Source of the DNA: Novosphingobium ginsenosidimutans
GTDB taxonomy: Bacteria; Pseudomonadota; Alphaproteobacteria; Sphingomonadales; Sphingomonadaceae
NCBI RefSeq assembly: GCF_007954425.1
Contig: NZ_CP042345.1
Span: 930,001 to 994,000, forward strand
Length of the DNA stretch: 64,000 nt
Direction: 5' to 3'
The notes below the pieces were generated by a model that worked only from the letters and a program-made list of their open reading frames with translations, did not search any database and was not told the DNA's origin. The first letter of the stretch is position 1. Every line of letters begins with the position of its first letter. A program made the position numbers and the translations under genes. Positions 1-10,412 of the stretch are shown here, one piece after another.

Positions 1-1178
1 ACCAGGTCGGTGCGCTCCCACGGGAAGAAGTCACCCTCAGCCTTGCGGCCGAAGTGGCCATAGGCGGCGGTCGGCTTGTAGATCGGCTTGTTGAGGCCAA
101 GGTGGGTGCGGATCGCGCGCGGGGTCAGGCCGCCCAGCTTGGGCAGGCCAAGGATCGCAGCTTCGATCTTGTCGTCGCCAACCGTCCCGGTCTCATGCGT
201 ATCGACGTAGAGCGAGAGCGGTTTCGACACACCGATCGCATAGGCCAACTGGATCGTGCAGCGCGTGGCAAGGCCCGCGGCAACAACGTTCTTGGCGAGG
301 TAGCGGCTGATATAGGCGGCCGAACGGTCAACCTTGGTCGGGTCCTTGCCCGAGAAGGCGCCGCCGCCGTGCGGGGCCGCGCCGCCATAGGTGTCGACGA
401 TGATCTTGCGGCCAGTCAGACCGGCATCGCCATCGGGGCCGCCGATCTCAAAGCTGCCGGTCGGGTTGATGAAGTATTCAGTCTCGCGCAGCAGTACCGG
501 CGGGATGACTTCGGCGACGACGCGCTTCACATAGGCGTGGAGTTCGGCTTCCTTTTCGCCCTCGTCATAGCCGGGGGCGTGCTGGGTGCTGACCACCACG
601 GCGGTGGCGGCAACCGGCAGGCTGCCTTCATAGCGCAGCGTGACCTGGCTCTTAGCATCGGGTTCCAGAAACGGGGCCGCGCCCGAGTGGCGATCGGCAG
701 CCATCTTTTCCAGGATCTTGTGGCTGTAATAAAGCGTCGCCGGCATCAGATCGGGGGTTTCGTCGGTCGCGTAGCCGAACATGATGCCCTGGTCGCCGGC
801 GCCTTCGTCCTTGTTGGCATTGGCATCCACGCCCTGGGCGATGTGCGCCGACTGGCCGTGCAGGCGGTTGATGAATTCGAACCGCTCCCAGTGGAAGCCG
901 GACTGGGCGTAGCCGATGTCCTTGACGGTCTTGCGAACAGTCGCCTCGATCTCTTCCTTAGCGCCGGGGGCCCATTCGCCGTCCTCGTAAACGCCCTTGC
1001 AGCGGATTTCGCCGGCCAGGACCACCAGCTGGGTGGTGGTCAGCGTTTCGCAGGCGATGCGCGCTTCGGGGTCCTTCGACAGGAACAGGTCGACGATCGA
1101 ATCCGAGATTTGGTCAGCCACCTTGTCCGGGTGACCTTCGGAAACGCTTTCGGAAGTGAACAGGTAATCGGTGCGCAT
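1..1178 (-). CDS. metK: S-adenosylmethionine synthetase, C-terminus cut by the window edge
   Basis: Makes S-adenosylmethionine from methionine and ATP in the cytosol. The minus-strand reading frame opens with [19 protein letters not shown], the classic MetK N-terminus carrying the ATP/methionine-binding His-Pro, and continues through [12 protein letters not shown] (the loop signature) and [19 protein letters not shown] (second signature). About 392 codons are present, close to the usual family length, so only the last few residues lie beyond position 1. ATG at 1178 is preceded by GAGG at 1187-1184, directly against a 22-bp palindrome. The long plus-strand frame over this region is a shadow. 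Identification is certain; only the end is missing. Confidence 0.97.
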   Translation of the reverse strand, partial: MRTDYLFTSESVSEGHPDKVADQISDSIVDLFLSKDPEARIACETLTTTQLVVLAGEIRCKGVYEDGEWAPGAKEEIEATVRKTVKDIGYAQSGFHWERFEFINRLHGQSAHIAQGVDANANKDEGAGDQGIMFGYATDETPDLMPATLYYSHKILEKMAADRHSGAAPFLEPDAKSQVTLRYEGSLPVAATAVVVSTQHAPGYDEGEKEAELHAYVKRVVAEVIPPVLLRETEYFINPTGSFEIGGPDGDAGLTGRKIIVDTYGGAAPHGGGAFSGKDPTKVDRSAAYISRYLAKNVVAAGLATRCTIQLAYAIGVSKPLSLYVDTHETGTVGDDKIEAAILGLPKLGGLTPRAIRTHLGLNKPIYKPTAAYGHFGRKAEGDFFPWERTDL

Positions 1179-1187
1179 CACGTCCTC

Positions 1188-1209
1188 GATATAAAGGATT
1201 CTTTATATC
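1188..1209. promoter_or_regulatory. 22-bp palindrome abutting the metK ribosome-binding site, probable operator
   Basis: A perfect inverted repeat with 9-bp arms (GATATAAAG / CTTTATATC) and a 4-base centre lies 9 bp upstream of the metK start. ATAAAG-type palindromes before methionine-cycle genes have been assigned by comparative genomics to ArsR-family regulators (SahR/SamR) in proteobacteria; that link is from memory. It would also fold as an RNA hairpin masking the GAGG Shine-Dalgarno, so a translational role is an alternative. No regulator gene is visible in the window. Confidence 0.6.
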
Positions 1210-1215
1210 CTTCCT

Positions 1216-2793
1216 CTAGCCGTTGCGGCGGCGACTGGCAACCATTCCTGCGGCAAGAAGAGCTATCGCCCAGAGAAGCGGCAAAACATTGCCCAAGCGT
1301 GAAAACAGCGTCGGCGCGAGCGCTGGCGGGATCTGTCCATCAAGCCGCCCCGGCACCAGCCGCGGCACGTGCTGGCGAACCACGCCGTGACCATCGATTA
1401 CCGCGGAGATCCCAGTGGTGGTGGAGCGCAGCACCGGCAGCCCCTCTTCGATCGCGCGCAGGCGCGCCTGGGCAAGGTGCTGCGGCGGGCCCCAGGCACC
1501 GAACCAGCCGTCGTTTGAGGGGTTGAACAGAAAGTCCGGACGGCGATCCGGATCGACCACCTGGCCAGAAAAGATGATCTCATAGCAGATCTGCACGCCA
1601 GCCTTGCCGAAGCGCCCGAGGTCCAGCGTTCGCGGCCCCGGTCCGGGCCAGAAGTCGATCCCGCCCGGCACGAGCCGCTCCACGCCCAGCGGTTCAAGCA
1701 GCCAGCGCAGCGCGAGATATTCACCGTAAGGAACAAGATGAGCTTTTGCGTAGGACCCGCGGATCGTGCCGCTGCCATCCAGTGCGGTGACGGAATTGCG
1801 CGCCCCGATCGCGCGGTCGCGGTCAATTTCTAGATCGACGGTGCCAGTCAGCAGCAGGGCTTCTGGACCGATTGCCATTCCCAGGCGCCGCCGCGCAAGG
1901 GCAGGATCGGCTCCGTAGGTATCGAGGTAATACCGCTCCGGATAACCATCGCGCAGATAGTCCGGCACGCCGCTCTCCGGCCAAAGGACGAGCCGCTCAC
2001 CCTGTCCCTTCGAGAGCGCTGCAAGGCGTTGGTACTGCGCTTCGAACCAAGCCGGATCGTTGAGGATCTCCTGCCGGATATCCGGCTGGACCAGGGTATA
2101 GGCGCGGCCACTGCTCACAGGGCTTGGTACAGGCGCCGGCAGCAGCATCAGACCGACCGGCAACAGCACCAGCGCGGCACCGCGCCAATCGCGCTGGCCT
2201 CGCTTTACGGCAACTAGCCAGGCTCCTGCCAGCAGCGCGATGAGACCAGACAGGCCATAGGTTCCCAGCCAAGGCAACACGGCGGCCAAACCGGGACGCG
2301 CAAAACCGCCCAGCGCCACGGCCCCCAGCGGGTTCCAGGCAAAGCCCGTGAACACCCAACTCCGCAGCCACTCACTAACGATCCAGCAACCGGCAAAGGC
2401 AGCCACGAGCGCGCCGTAGTTGCGCCGGCCGATCAGCCATGCCGCTGCCGCCGCGAGGGCCGGATAGACCGCGAGATAGAGCGACAGCAGCACCACGGCG
2501 ACCCAGCCGAGCCAGGCGGGCATATTGGCCTGGTAGGTAAAGGCAGTCGCGATCCAGTTGTTGCCAAGGGTGAAGTGACCGACACCGAAGCACCAGCCGA
2601 GCAGCGCCGCCTGGCGAAAGGAAGATGCGCGGACCGTAAACTCGATCAGCGCGGCCACAGCCAGCAGCGTCAGCGGCCACCAGCCCAGCGGCGCAAAGCC
2701 GGTCGCGGCCAGCGCCCCCAAGACCAGCACGGTCTTGCGCGGGTGTTTCAGAACAAGGTCCAGCCAGCGGTGCAAGCTAGAACCTGTGCTCAA
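1216..2793 (-). CDS. lnt: Apolipoprotein N-acyltransferase
   Basis: Inner-membrane enzyme that adds the third acyl chain to the N-terminal cysteine of lipoproteins. The 525-residue protein has hydrophobic segments over roughly residues 20-215 and a C-terminal one, enclosing a periplasmic nitrilase-fold domain. The catalytic Glu-Lys-Cys triad is visible as E273 (LWPESGVPDY), K350 (AKAHLVPYGEY) and C403 (VQICYEIIF). Length is normal. The assigned start is TTG directly after the stop of the DUF4167 gene; a second TTG at 2775 gives a slightly shorter N-terminus and cannot be excluded. It lies between metK and the DUF4167 gene, all on the minus strand. Confidence 0.95.
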   Translation of the reverse strand: MSTGSSLHRWLDLVLKHPRKTVLVLGALAATGFAPLGWWPLTLLAVAALIEFTVRASSFRQAALLGWCFGVGHFTLGNNWIATAFTYQANMPAWLGWVAVVLLSLYLAVYPALAAAAAWLIGRRNYGALVAAFAGCWIVSEWLRSWVFTGFAWNPLGAVALGGFARPGLAAVLPWLGTYGLSGLIALLAGAWLVAVKRGQRDWRGAALVLLPVGLMLLPAPVPSPVSSGRAYTLVQPDIRQEILNDPAWFEAQYQRLAALSKGQGERLVLWPESGVPDYLRDGYPERYYLDTYGADPALARRRLGMAIGPEALLLTGTVDLEIDRDRAIGARNSVTALDGSGTIRGSYAKAHLVPYGEYLALRWLLEPLGVERLVPGGIDFWPGPGPRTLDLGRFGKAGVQICYEIIFSGQVVDPDRRPDFLFNPSNDGWFGAWGPPQHLAQARLRAIEEGLPVLRSTTTGISAVIDGHGVVRQHVPRLVPGRLDGQIPPALAPTLFSRLGNVLPLLWAIALLAAGMVASRRRNG

Positions 2794-3582
2794 TTACTTC
2801 GCGGATTCGAGCGTTTCGTCGGCCCCGTCGGTCGCCGGCTTGCGGCGCAGCGGCTTGCGGCGCGGCTTCGCTTCCGCCTCCGGAGCTTCGTCAGCTGCGG
2901 GTGCTTCCTCGCGGGTGCCGATGGCCGGGGGCAGCAGCGACGGGTCGAGGCCCGCCGCTTCGCCATCGCCATCGCGCTCTTCACGGCGCGGACGACGGTC
3001 ATCGCGGCGCGGACGCAGACCGCGATTTCCGCGTTCGCTTCGTTCACCACGGTCCTCACGGCCGCCGCGTACGAATGGATTTTCGGCCGGCTCGTAGGGA
3101 TTGCCGGCTGAGCGTTCTTCGCCGCCATCCTCGTCGCTGCGCGGCGCTTCTTCCTCGCGCTCTTCGCGGCGCGGGCGATCCTCGCGTTCGCGGCGAGTGT
3201 AGACCGGCTGGTCGAAGCTCGGGAAATCGCTGTCGGCGCTGAAATCGCCGGCGTCGTCCTGCTCCTCGCGCTCGCCCTCGGCGCCTTCCTGCCAACGCTC
3301 GTCGCGCGGGCGGCGCTGCTCTTCCTGGCGCTGGCGCTGGTCGGCAATGACGCGGAAATAGTGGTCGGCGAACTGCAGGTAATATTCGGCCTGCACGCGG
3401 TCGCCGTTCATGTGGGCGTCCTGGGCGAGCTTGCGATACTTTTCGAGCAGCTGCGGCGCATTGCCCCGGGCCCGGCTGTCGATCCGGTTGAGCTGCTGAC
3501 CGCCACCACCACCGCCCTGACGATTGCCACGGCCGCGCCGACGATTGTTGTTACCACGGTTATTGTTGTTCAAGGGTTTCAA
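2794..3582 (-). CDS. DUF4167 family protein, low-complexity Arg/Asn/Glu-rich
   Basis: A 262-residue protein with an Asn/Arg/Gly-rich N-terminus, then a conserved block (residues about 30-80, RIDSRARGNAPQLLEKYRKL and HMNGDRVQAEYYLQFADHYF) that defines the alphaproteobacterial DUF4167 family, then a long disordered tail of alternating Arg and Glu/Asp ending in Lys/Arg-rich sequence. No catalytic motif is visible; the composition suggests nucleic-acid or ribosome association, which is inference only. Start is TTG at 3582 (a second TTG is at 3573). It follows prmC after about 175 bp and is immediately upstream of lnt. Confidence 0.85.
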   Translation of the reverse strand: MKPLNNNNRGNNNRRRGRGNRQGGGGGGQQLNRIDSRARGNAPQLLEKYRKLAQDAHMNGDRVQAEYYLQFADHYFRVIADQRQRQEEQRRPRDERWQEGAEGEREEQDDAGDFSADSDFPSFDQPVYTRREREDRPRREEREEEAPRSDEDGGEERSAGNPYEPAENPFVRGGREDRGERSERGNRGLRPRRDDRRPRREERDGDGEAAGLDPSLLPPAIGTREEAPAADEAPEAEAKPRRKPLRRKPATDGADETLESAK

Positions 3583-3758
3583 TTCCCTGCTTCAGCGGCT
3601 GTGGGGCCGCGCGACCCGTAACCCCCGGTGGCAACCATCGCGCGCCGGGGCCCGACATCTGCTGTTTAAACCAGCCGGTCAGGGCCAGAATCGGTGCAAA
3701 TGCTGGAGTGAACCGTGGGGACGCCTGTTCGCGTACCAGCCTCGGCCTGCATCCAGAC

Positions 3759-4625
3759 TTACGCGCTCGGCCCACCAAAGCCAAGCGCTTTCTTGAATTC
3801 CAGCACGCGCGGACGCTCGCCGAGGTCTTTATGCAACAGTGCAGAAAGCCCAGCCGCCGCACCGATTGCCGTCACGGCATCGGTCTGAGTGGACCCGATC
3901 TCGACCAGGGCAACCCCTTGTTCGCCCAGCAAGGGCGGGAGCTGGGGCACCAAAACGCGATAGTCGTCGAGCCCGTCCGGTCCTGCAAACAGGGCACCAG
4001 CAGGCTCGTGATCGCGCACGGTCGGATCGAGCGCGGCATCTTCCTCAACATAGGGCGGATTGGCCAGGATCAGGTCAAAGGGCCCGCCCAGGTTGTCGCT
4101 CCACCCTGGCTCGTGCCAGTCGGCGCGAATCATCCGGGCGCGTTCGCCCAGCCCCAGCCGGGTGGCATTGGCCCGCGCCACCGCGACGGCCGGCTCGGAC
4201 CGGTCGATCCCGATCCCGCGGGCCTGTGGCAGTTCGTTGAGCACGGCCAACAGCAGCGCTCCTGAACCGGTCCCGCAATCGAGCACCCGCGCTGCTTGCG
4301 GCACCGCCGCCAGTGCCGCTTCGACCAGCGTTTCACTATCCCCGCGCGGGATCAGCACGTCGCGCGTAACCATGAAGGGCAGGCCGAAAAACTCCTGGTG
4401 GCCGCGAATATAGGCAACCGGCTCATGCGCTGCACGGCGCGCGACCAGTTCGGCAAAGCCTGCCGGTTCGGGCTCGCGCATATGGCGCAGGAACAGGTCG
4501 GAGCGGCGCACGCCTAGCGCTTCGGCCATCAGCAGCTCGGCATCAAGCCGGGCCGAATCGGTGCGCGAACCTAGCAGTTCAGTCGCAGCGCGGATTGCTT
4601 CGGCAACGGTGCGCGCGGCGGTCAC
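3759..4625 (-). CDS. prmC: Peptide chain release factor N5-glutamine methyltransferase
   Basis: Transfers a methyl group from SAM to the Gln of the GGQ motif of release factors. The 288-residue protein has an N-terminal helical domain (residues 1-80), the SAM-binding loop [12 protein letters not shown] near residues 116-127, and the diagnostic NPPY at 189-192. The usual LIPRPETE is LIPRGDSET here. The GTG start overlaps the stop of prfA, its substrate gene, so the pair is translationally coupled. Identification is firm. Confidence 0.96.
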   Translation of the reverse strand: MTAARTVAEAIRAATELLGSRTDSARLDAELLMAEALGVRRSDLFLRHMREPEPAGFAELVARRAAHEPVAYIRGHQEFFGLPFMVTRDVLIPRGDSETLVEAALAAVPQAARVLDCGTGSGALLLAVLNELPQARGIGIDRSEPAVAVARANATRLGLGERARMIRADWHEPGWSDNLGGPFDLILANPPYVEEDAALDPTVRDHEPAGALFAGPDGLDDYRVLVPQLPPLLGEQGVALVEIGSTQTDAVTAIGAAAGLSALLHKDLGERPRVLEFKKALGFGGPSA

Positions 4626-5686
4626 TCGCCCAGCGCCGCCAGCCGCTTGGCCTGGTCCTCAGCAATCAGCGCATCGACCAGTTCGGTGAGACCCGGCCCT
4701 TCAAGCACTTCGGGCAGGCGGTGCAGCGTCAGGTTGATGCGGTGGTCGGTGACCCGGCCTTGCGGGAAGTTGTAGGTGCGGATTCGTTCGGAGCGGTCGC
4801 CCGATCCGACCATCGCCTTGCGCGCGGCGGCTTCCTCGCCCTGTACGGCGTCACGCTGGGCCTCGAACAGGCGGGCGCGCAGCACCTGCATCGCCTTTTC
4901 CTTGTTCTTGTGCTGGCTGCGGCCGTCCTGGCAGGTCACCACCGTATTGGTCGGCAGGTGGGTGATGCGCACGGCGGAATCGGTGGTGTTGACGTGCTGC
5001 CCGCCGGCGCCTGAGGCGCGGTAGACATCGATCTTGAGGTCCTTGTCCTCGATCTGGACGTCAACCTCGTCCGGCTCGGGCAGGACGGCGACAGTCGCGG
5101 CCGAGGTGTGGATCCGCCCGCCGCTTTCGGTCACCGGCACGCGCTGAACGCGGTGCACGCCGCTTTCGAACTTCAGCTTGGCGAAGACGCCATTACCGGT
5201 GACCTGCGCCACCACTTCCTTGAACCCGCCGACTTCGGACGGGCTCATGCTGACCGGCTCGATCCGCCAGCCCTGTTCGGCGGCGAAACGCTCGTACATC
5301 CGGTAGAGATCGCCTGCGAACAGCGCCGCCTCGTCGCCCCCGGTTCCGGCGCGTATTTCGAGCATGGCCGAGCGGCTGTCGGCCGAATCGCGTGGCAGCA
5401 TGGCGATCGACAGGCGATGTTCGGCCTCGGGCAGCTCGCTTTTGAGGCGCTCGATTTCCTCTTCGGCCAGCTCGCGCATTTCGGGATCGTCAAGCTCGGC
5501 CAGGCTGGCCAGCTCGGCGCGCATCGCCATGACTTCCTCGGCCAGCTTTGCGACCGGTTCCAGCTCGGAAAAGTCGCGGCTGGCAGCGACGAAGTCCTTG
5601 CCCTCCAGCTGGCCCGAAGCCAGCCGCGCCTCAAGTTCGGCGAAGCGGGCGGAAATCTGGCGGAGACGGGCGTCTGGTATGGGCAC
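4622..5686 (-). CDS. prfA: Peptide chain release factor 1
   Basis: Terminates translation at UAA and UAG. The 354-residue protein carries GGQ at 228-230 within [12 protein letters not shown], the site methylated by PrmC, and PVT at 184-186 in [18 protein letters not shown], the position of the RF1 stop-codon-reading tripeptide. Length is normal. The start is GTG at 5686; no strong Shine-Dalgarno is visible and a REP pair sits only 20 bp upstream, so translation may depend on leader structure. Its 3' end overlaps prmC. Confidence 0.97.
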   Translation of the reverse strand: MPIPDARLRQISARFAELEARLASGQLEGKDFVAASRDFSELEPVAKLAEEVMAMRAELASLAELDDPEMRELAEEEIERLKSELPEAEHRLSIAMLPRDSADSRSAMLEIRAGTGGDEAALFAGDLYRMYERFAAEQGWRIEPVSMSPSEVGGFKEVVAQVTGNGVFAKLKFESGVHRVQRVPVTESGGRIHTSAATVAVLPEPDEVDVQIEDKDLKIDVYRASGAGGQHVNTTDSAVRITHLPTNTVVTCQDGRSQHKNKEKAMQVLRARLFEAQRDAVQGEEAAARKAMVGSGDRSERIRTYNFPQGRVTDHRINLTLHRLPEVLEGPGLTELVDALIAEDQAKRLAALGE

Positions 5687-5706
5687 AGTCTTGATAAACT
5701 CATCTG

Positions 5707-5791
5707 GTCAGCCCGGACTTGTTCCGGGCCAGTGCTTTTATTCCTCGCGGCCCAAAAGAGAAGCACCGCCCCGGAACAAGTCCGGGGTGAC
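5707..5791. repeat. REP pair: two 31-bp inverted near-copies, each a hairpin (REPIN-like)
   Basis: Two inverted 31-bp copies (5707-5737 and 5761-5791) differ at only three positions. Each contains its own hairpin with a 7-bp stem and 5-base loop (GCCCGGA..TCCGGGC at 5711-5729; CCCCGGA..TCCGGGG at 5769-5787). Both copies have GTCA at the outer end. The 23 bp between them hold no gene. This is the architecture of a REP doublet. It lies between the hisS stop and the prfA start, where it may also end or attenuate transcription. Confidence 0.8.
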
Positions 5792-5793
5792 TG

Positions 5794-7032
5794 CTAAAGG
5801 GTGAGCAGCGTGTGGATCAACCTTGTACGGTCATCATCGGTGTTCCCACCGCGAACGTTGACCCACCGCGCCCCATCGCGCTGCGAAATCGTCGCAATGC
5901 GGTGCGCGCCCAGCTTGGCAGCCTTGTCGAACCGCTTTTTTGGCGATCCGGAGGCGACCAAGTCAGCCGACACTCCGGCGCGGCGCAGGTTGGCCAGGCA
6001 CGCGTTGGCAAAGTCGAGATAATCGTCATGCTCGAGGACTAGAGCCACTTCCGGCACTTCGGGCGCTGCATCCCCCACCAGCATCGCCAGCCGCTCGACC
6101 CCCGCCGCCCAGCCAACCGCCGGGGTATGCGCGCCGCCCAGGCTTTCCATCAGCCCGTCATAGCGCCCGCCGCCCAACACGGTGCCTTGCGCGCCAAGCC
6201 GGTCGGTGACGAATTCGAACGCGGTGTGGCGGTAGTAGTCGAGGCCGCGGACCAGCGCCGGGGCGCGGGTCCAGGCGACGCCGGCGGCGTCGAGGCCGCT
6301 CGTGACCTTGGCGAAGAAGTCCTGCGCTTCATCGCTCAGGAAATCGTCGATCTTGGGTGCGGCTTCGGTGAAGGCCTTGTCGCGCGGGTCCTTGCTGTCA
6401 AGGATGCGCAGCGGGTTGCGTTCCAGCCGGTCTTGCGAATCTTCGGACAGTTCACCCTTCACCGCGCGGAAGTATTCGACCAGCGCGGCGCGCCAGGCCT
6501 CGCGGCTGGCGCCGTCACCCAGCGTGTTAAGCATCAGCGTCACGCCGTCCGCGATGCCCAGTTCCTTGAGCAATTGATCGGCCATAACCAGCAGCTCGAC
6601 ATCCGCCTGCGGCTCACCCGCACCGATGATCTCGGCGTCGAGCTGGTGAAACTGGCGGTAGCGGCCCTTCTGCGGGCGCTCGTAGCGGAACAGCGGGCCG
6701 TGCGTCGCCAGCTTGACCGGCGCATATTGCTGCCAGCCATTGGTCAGATAGGCGCGGCAGATGCCGGCGGTGAATTCGGGCCGCAGGGTCAGCGAATCCC
6801 CGCCGCGATCTTCGAACGAGTACATTTCCTTGGAAACGACATCGGTGGTCTCGCCAATGCTGCGGCTGAACACTTCGGTCTTCTCGAACACGGGCATTTC
6901 GACCCGCCGGAAGCGGTAGAGCTTGCGGATCCGCTCGAAGGTTTCGACCACGTGGGCAAAAGCCTCGGCCTCTGCGCCAAAGATGTCCTGGGTGCCGCGA
7001 ATTGCCTGTGGGATTTTGCTCGGGGTGCTCAT
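5794..7032 (-). CDS. hisS: Histidyl-tRNA synthetase
   Basis: Charges tRNA-His in the cytosol. From ATG 7032 the 412-residue protein begins [17 protein letters not shown], matching the family N-terminus. Class II motif 2 is seen in [20 protein letters not shown], the histidine-A signature in [17 protein letters not shown], and motif 3 in the GGGRYDGL / GWAAGVERL region. An upstream in-frame extension to 7206 overlaps the divergent peptidase gene and is not real. It is followed by the REP pair and then prfA. Confidence 0.97.
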   Translation of the reverse strand: MSTPSKIPQAIRGTQDIFGAEAEAFAHVVETFERIRKLYRFRRVEMPVFEKTEVFSRSIGETTDVVSKEMYSFEDRGGDSLTLRPEFTAGICRAYLTNGWQQYAPVKLATHGPLFRYERPQKGRYRQFHQLDAEIIGAGEPQADVELLVMADQLLKELGIADGVTLMLNTLGDGASREAWRAALVEYFRAVKGELSEDSQDRLERNPLRILDSKDPRDKAFTEAAPKIDDFLSDEAQDFFAKVTSGLDAAGVAWTRAPALVRGLDYYRHTAFEFVTDRLGAQGTVLGGGRYDGLMESLGGAHTPAVGWAAGVERLAMLVGDAAPEVPEVALVLEHDDYLDFANACLANLRRAGVSADLVASGSPKKRFDKAAKLGAHRIATISQRDGARWVNVRGGNTDDDRTRLIHTLLTL

Positions 7033-7120
7033 GGCGCTGGCCCCTACCTTGTTTGCGCTTCGTCGAAAAGCCGTGGTTGAGGATTGCCCTCGCCCGCGCG
7101 CACCGCCAAGGACGGCGCCC

Positions 7121-9094
7121 ATGAAGCGTCGCACACTTCCCTTCCTCGCCACGCTGGGGCTCGCGCTGGCCGCCCCGGCCCTGTCCGCCACCCATTCAGC
7201 CCCCACGGCCGTACCGCTGTCGCAGCAGGTCCCCGATGCCGCCGACGTCCCCTATCCGGGCGGAACGATGGTGCTCGACATCGACGCGACCGATACGCTG
7301 CGCGGGGTCTATCGGGTCACCCAGACCATTCCGGTCGCTCCAGGCACCCAGCGCCTGACCTTGCTGTTCCCACAGTGGCTGCCTGGAAACCACGGCCCGC
7401 GCGGGCCGCTGGCCGAGCTGGTCGACGTGACATTTACCTCCGGTGGCCAGGTGCTGCGCTGGAAGCGTGATCCGATCGAGGTCAACGCCTTCCATGTCGA
7501 GATCCCGGCCGGGGCCAAGGATGTCGTCGCCAAATTCATCCACACCAGCCCGCTGCAATCGAGCGAAGGCCGGATCACCATGACGCAGGAAATGCTCAAC
7601 CTGCAGTGGGAGAAGATGAGCCTTTATCCCGCCGGGCATTACGTCCGCCAGATCAAGGTTCGCCCCAGCGTGACCGTGCCGGCCGGCTGGACCGTTGCCG
7701 GTGCGCTCGATGGCCTGAAGCGCGAAGGCAATCGCTGGACCTGGGGTGAGCACACTTACGAGGTGCTGGTCGATTCGCCGCTGTTCGCCGGCAAGCACTT
7801 TGCCAAGTGGAACCTCGGCCAAAACGTCACGCTCAATGTCGTGGCCGACAAGGCCGAGCAGCTCGCCGCCAAGCCGGAGCAGATCGAACTGCACCGCAAT
7901 CTCGTGACCGAGGCACGGCTGGCCTTTGGTGCCAACCACTTCGATCGCTACGAATTCCTCCTTGCCCTGACCGACCGGATGGGCGGCATCGGGCTGGAGC
8001 ATCACCGCTCGAGCGAGAACCAGCTTGAGCCTGGGGCCTTTACCGAGTGGGACAAGTACGAGTTCGATCGCAACCTGCTGCCCCACGAATACTCGCACTC
8101 CTGGTCGGGCAAGTTCCGCCGTCCGGCGCGGCTATGGACCCCCGACTATCGCCAGCCGATGCAGGGCGACATGCTGTGGACCTATGAAGGGCAGGACCAG
8201 TTCTGGGGCACGGTCCTGGCCGCGCGTTCTGGCCTCCAGGGCAAGGACACGGTGCTGGGGATGCTGGCGACCTGGGCCGGCAACTTTGCCGAGCAACCGG
8301 GCCGCCGCTGGCGTTCGGTCGAGGATACGGGCAGCGATCCGGTCTTCGCCGCGCGCAAGCCCAAGCCCTTTGCCAGCCTGTCGCGCAGCGAGGACTATTA
8401 CACCGAAGGCGCGCTGATCTGGCTGGAGATCGACCAGATCATTCGCCAGGGCACCGGCGGCAAGAAGTCGATCGACGATTTTGCCAAGCTGTTTTTCGGG
8501 ATGCGCGATGGCGACTGGGGGCAAATCGCATTCGAAAACGATGAGATCATTGCCAAGCTGAACCAGGTCTATCCCTATGACTGGGCCAAGCTGATCGACC
8601 AGCGGATCAACACGCCCGGCCAGCCCGCCCCGCTGAAGGGCATCGAGTTGGGCGGCTACAAACTGGTCTGGAAGGAGGAACCCAACCCCTTCTTCAAGGC
8701 GGCGATGGCCGATGCCAAGACGCTCAACCTGACCCATTCGATCGGCCTGACGATCGACAAGGATGCCAAGGTTACTGCGACCCAGTGGGATGGCCCCGCC
8801 TTCAAGGCCGGGATCGTTTCGGGCGCGACGGTGCTGGCGGTGAACGGGATCGGCTACACCCAGGATGAGCTCAAGAGCGCGATTACCGCTGCCAAGACCG
8901 GCGCGCCGCTGGAACTGCTGACCAAGCGCGGTGACCGCTTCATCACTTACAAGATCGACTACCAGGGCGGGCTGCGCTGGCCCTGGCTGGAGCGTGCTGC
9001 ACCGGGAAGCGCGCCGACCGGGCTGGACCTGCTCTTGACGCCGAAGCGGCCGCAGCCGAAGGTCGCTGTCAAGGCGAAACCAAAGGGCAAATAG
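7121..9094 (+). CDS. Secreted M61-family metallopeptidase with C-terminal PDZ domain
   Basis: Start ATG 7121 gives a 657-residue protein with a clear signal peptide ([19 protein letters not shown], cleavage after ALSA). An N-terminal beta domain is followed by the zinc-binding HEYSH (HExxH) in [17 protein letters not shown] and the downstream YEGQDQFWG block typical of M61 glycyl aminopeptidases. A PDZ domain occupies about residues 530-620. The family removes N-terminal Gly/Ala from peptides; a periplasmic location is inferred from the signal peptide. It is transcribed divergently from hisS and followed one base later by the DUF1345 gene. Confidence 0.92.
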   Translation: MKRRTLPFLATLGLALAAPALSATHSAPTAVPLSQQVPDAADVPYPGGTMVLDIDATDTLRGVYRVTQTIPVAPGTQRLTLLFPQWLPGNHGPRGPLAELVDVTFTSGGQVLRWKRDPIEVNAFHVEIPAGAKDVVAKFIHTSPLQSSEGRITMTQEMLNLQWEKMSLYPAGHYVRQIKVRPSVTVPAGWTVAGALDGLKREGNRWTWGEHTYEVLVDSPLFAGKHFAKWNLGQNVTLNVVADKAEQLAAKPEQIELHRNLVTEARLAFGANHFDRYEFLLALTDRMGGIGLEHHRSSENQLEPGAFTEWDKYEFDRNLLPHEYSHSWSGKFRRPARLWTPDYRQPMQGDMLWTYEGQDQFWGTVLAARSGLQGKDTVLGMLATWAGNFAEQPGRRWRSVEDTGSDPVFAARKPKPFASLSRSEDYYTEGALIWLEIDQIIRQGTGGKKSIDDFAKLFFGMRDGDWGQIAFENDEIIAKLNQVYPYDWAKLIDQRINTPGQPAPLKGIELGGYKLVWKEEPNPFFKAAMADAKTLNLTHSIGLTIDKDAKVTATQWDGPAFKAGIVSGATVLAVNGIGYTQDELKSAITAAKTGAPLELLTKRGDRFITYKIDYQGGLRWPWLERAAPGSAPTGLDLLLTPKRPQPKVAVKAKPKGK

Positions 9095-9095
9095 C

Positions 9096-9752
9096 ATGAC
9101 CGGGCCAGCCAAGACCCTCGGCAATCGGCTGGCCCCGCCCCGCTTCATCGCCTTTGCCCTGCTGCTGCCGGTGGGCGCAGGGCTGTGGGCCTGGCTCAAT
9201 CCGGTCGCTCCCTGGCAAGATGCCCTGGCGATGGGGTTTGACCTGGCCGCCGCGGTCTTCCTGCTTTCACTCCTACCGCTGCTGCGCCACTTCCCCGTGG
9301 CCGAAATGCGCCGTCATGCTGACGAGAATGACGCTAATCGCACGCTGATCGTGGTGGTCTCCACCCTGCTGGCGCTGGTGGTGATGGCCGCCATCTCGGG
9401 CGAATTGGCGGCGGCGAGTGCGGGTGACGGGCTGGCGATGGGCAAGCTGCTGGTCACGCTGGTACTGGCCTGGCTCTTTGCCAATTCGGTTTACGCCTTG
9501 CACTATGCCCATAGCTATTATTTCGGCAGCGAGGCGAAGGGCGATCATCGCGGCGGGATCGAGTTTCCGGGCACGCCCAACCCCGATTACAGCGATTTTG
9601 CCTATTTCGCCTTTACCGTGGGGATGACCTTCCAGACCTCGGACGTCCAGATCACCGCGCCGGCGGTCCGCCGATTGGTGCTGGTGCAAAGTCTGGCCTC
9701 GTTCGTGTTCAACATCGGCGTCATCGCCTTTACCATCAACGCGCTGGGCTGA
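9096..9752 (+). CDS. DUF1345 family integral membrane protein
   Basis: A 218-residue protein with about five hydrophobic helices (residues ~17-34, 45-62, 83-102, 115-135, 185-213). The conserved family stretch ANSVYALHYAHSYYFG followed by DFAYFAFTVGMTFQTSDV (residues ~130-185) identifies DUF1345. Function is not established; the last block resembles a pore loop in some ion channels, but that is only a resemblance. It begins one base after the M61 peptidase stop, so the two are probably cotranscribed. Confidence 0.85.
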   Translation: MTGPAKTLGNRLAPPRFIAFALLLPVGAGLWAWLNPVAPWQDALAMGFDLAAAVFLLSLLPLLRHFPVAEMRRHADENDANRTLIVVVSTLLALVVMAAISGELAAASAGDGLAMGKLLVTLVLAWLFANSVYALHYAHSYYFGSEAKGDHRGGIEFPGTPNPDYSDFAYFAFTVGMTFQTSDVQITAPAVRRLVLVQSLASFVFNIGVIAFTINALG

Positions 9753-9817
9753 TTTTCCGCCCGTTCCGGCGCTGGCCCCTGTTGCAGTGCAGCAAGGCCG
9801 CGTCTAAGGGCGCGGCC

Positions 9818-10357
9818 ATGCGTATCGATCTCATCCCCGCCGGCGACAATCCGCCCCACGAAGTCAACGTGCTGATCGAAGTGCCGATCGGCGGCGAACC
9901 CGTGAAGTATGAATTCGACAAGGCCAGCGGCGCGCTGTTTGTTGATCGCATCCTGCACACGCCGATGCGCTATCCGGCCAACTACGGCTTTATCCCGCAT
10001 ACGCTGGGCGAAGACGGCGATCCGCTTGATGCCCTGGTCATTGCCCGCTCGCCGATCCTGGCCGGCGCAGTGATCAAGGCGCGCCCGGTCGGCGTGCTGC
10101 TGATGGAAGATGACAAGGGCGGCGATGAGAAGCTGGTCTGCGTGCCGCTCGATTCGACATTTCCCTATTATCGGGAAGTTTCGGGCCACGATGACCTGCC
10201 GCCGATCGTGACCCAGCAGATCGAGCACTTCTTCCAGCATTACAAGGATCTGGAGCCCGGCAAGTGGGTCAAGATCAAGGGCTGGGGCGATGTCGACAAG
10301 GCCAAGCAGCTGATCGTCGAAGCGCTCGAGCGCGCGGTCGGCACCAAGTACGCCTAG
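9818..10357 (+). CDS. ppa: Inorganic pyrophosphatase
   Basis: Hydrolyses pyrophosphate and so drives nucleic-acid and aminoacyl-tRNA synthesis. The 179-residue family I protein (start ATG 9818, MRIDLIPAGDNPP) shows the substrate-binding Lys/Glu in VKYEFDKASGALFVDR, PANYGFIPHT, and the metal-binding signature DGDPLDALV. Length is normal for a bacterial soluble PPase. An in-frame upstream start at 9782 would add a 12-residue extension with no family support. Confidence 0.97.
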   Translation: MRIDLIPAGDNPPHEVNVLIEVPIGGEPVKYEFDKASGALFVDRILHTPMRYPANYGFIPHTLGEDGDPLDALVIARSPILAGAVIKARPVGVLLMEDDKGGDEKLVCVPLDSTFPYYREVSGHDDLPPIVTQQIEHFFQHYKDLEPGKWVKIKGWGDVDKAKQLIVEALERAVGTKYA

Positions 10358-10412
10358 GGCCTAGGCCAAAGGCCGGTTGCGCGGTCCCCCTGCGCCGCTA
10401 CAAGCGCGCGGG

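Noticed and set aside
54..1526. Long plus-strand open frame of 490 codons
   Set aside because: It lies antisense to metK and part of lnt, both of which have full family signatures on the minus strand; its product is low-complexity with no domain.
7033..7206. N-terminal extension of HisS
   Set aside because: It would overlap the divergent M61 peptidase start, and the family N-terminus begins at the internal ATG 7032.
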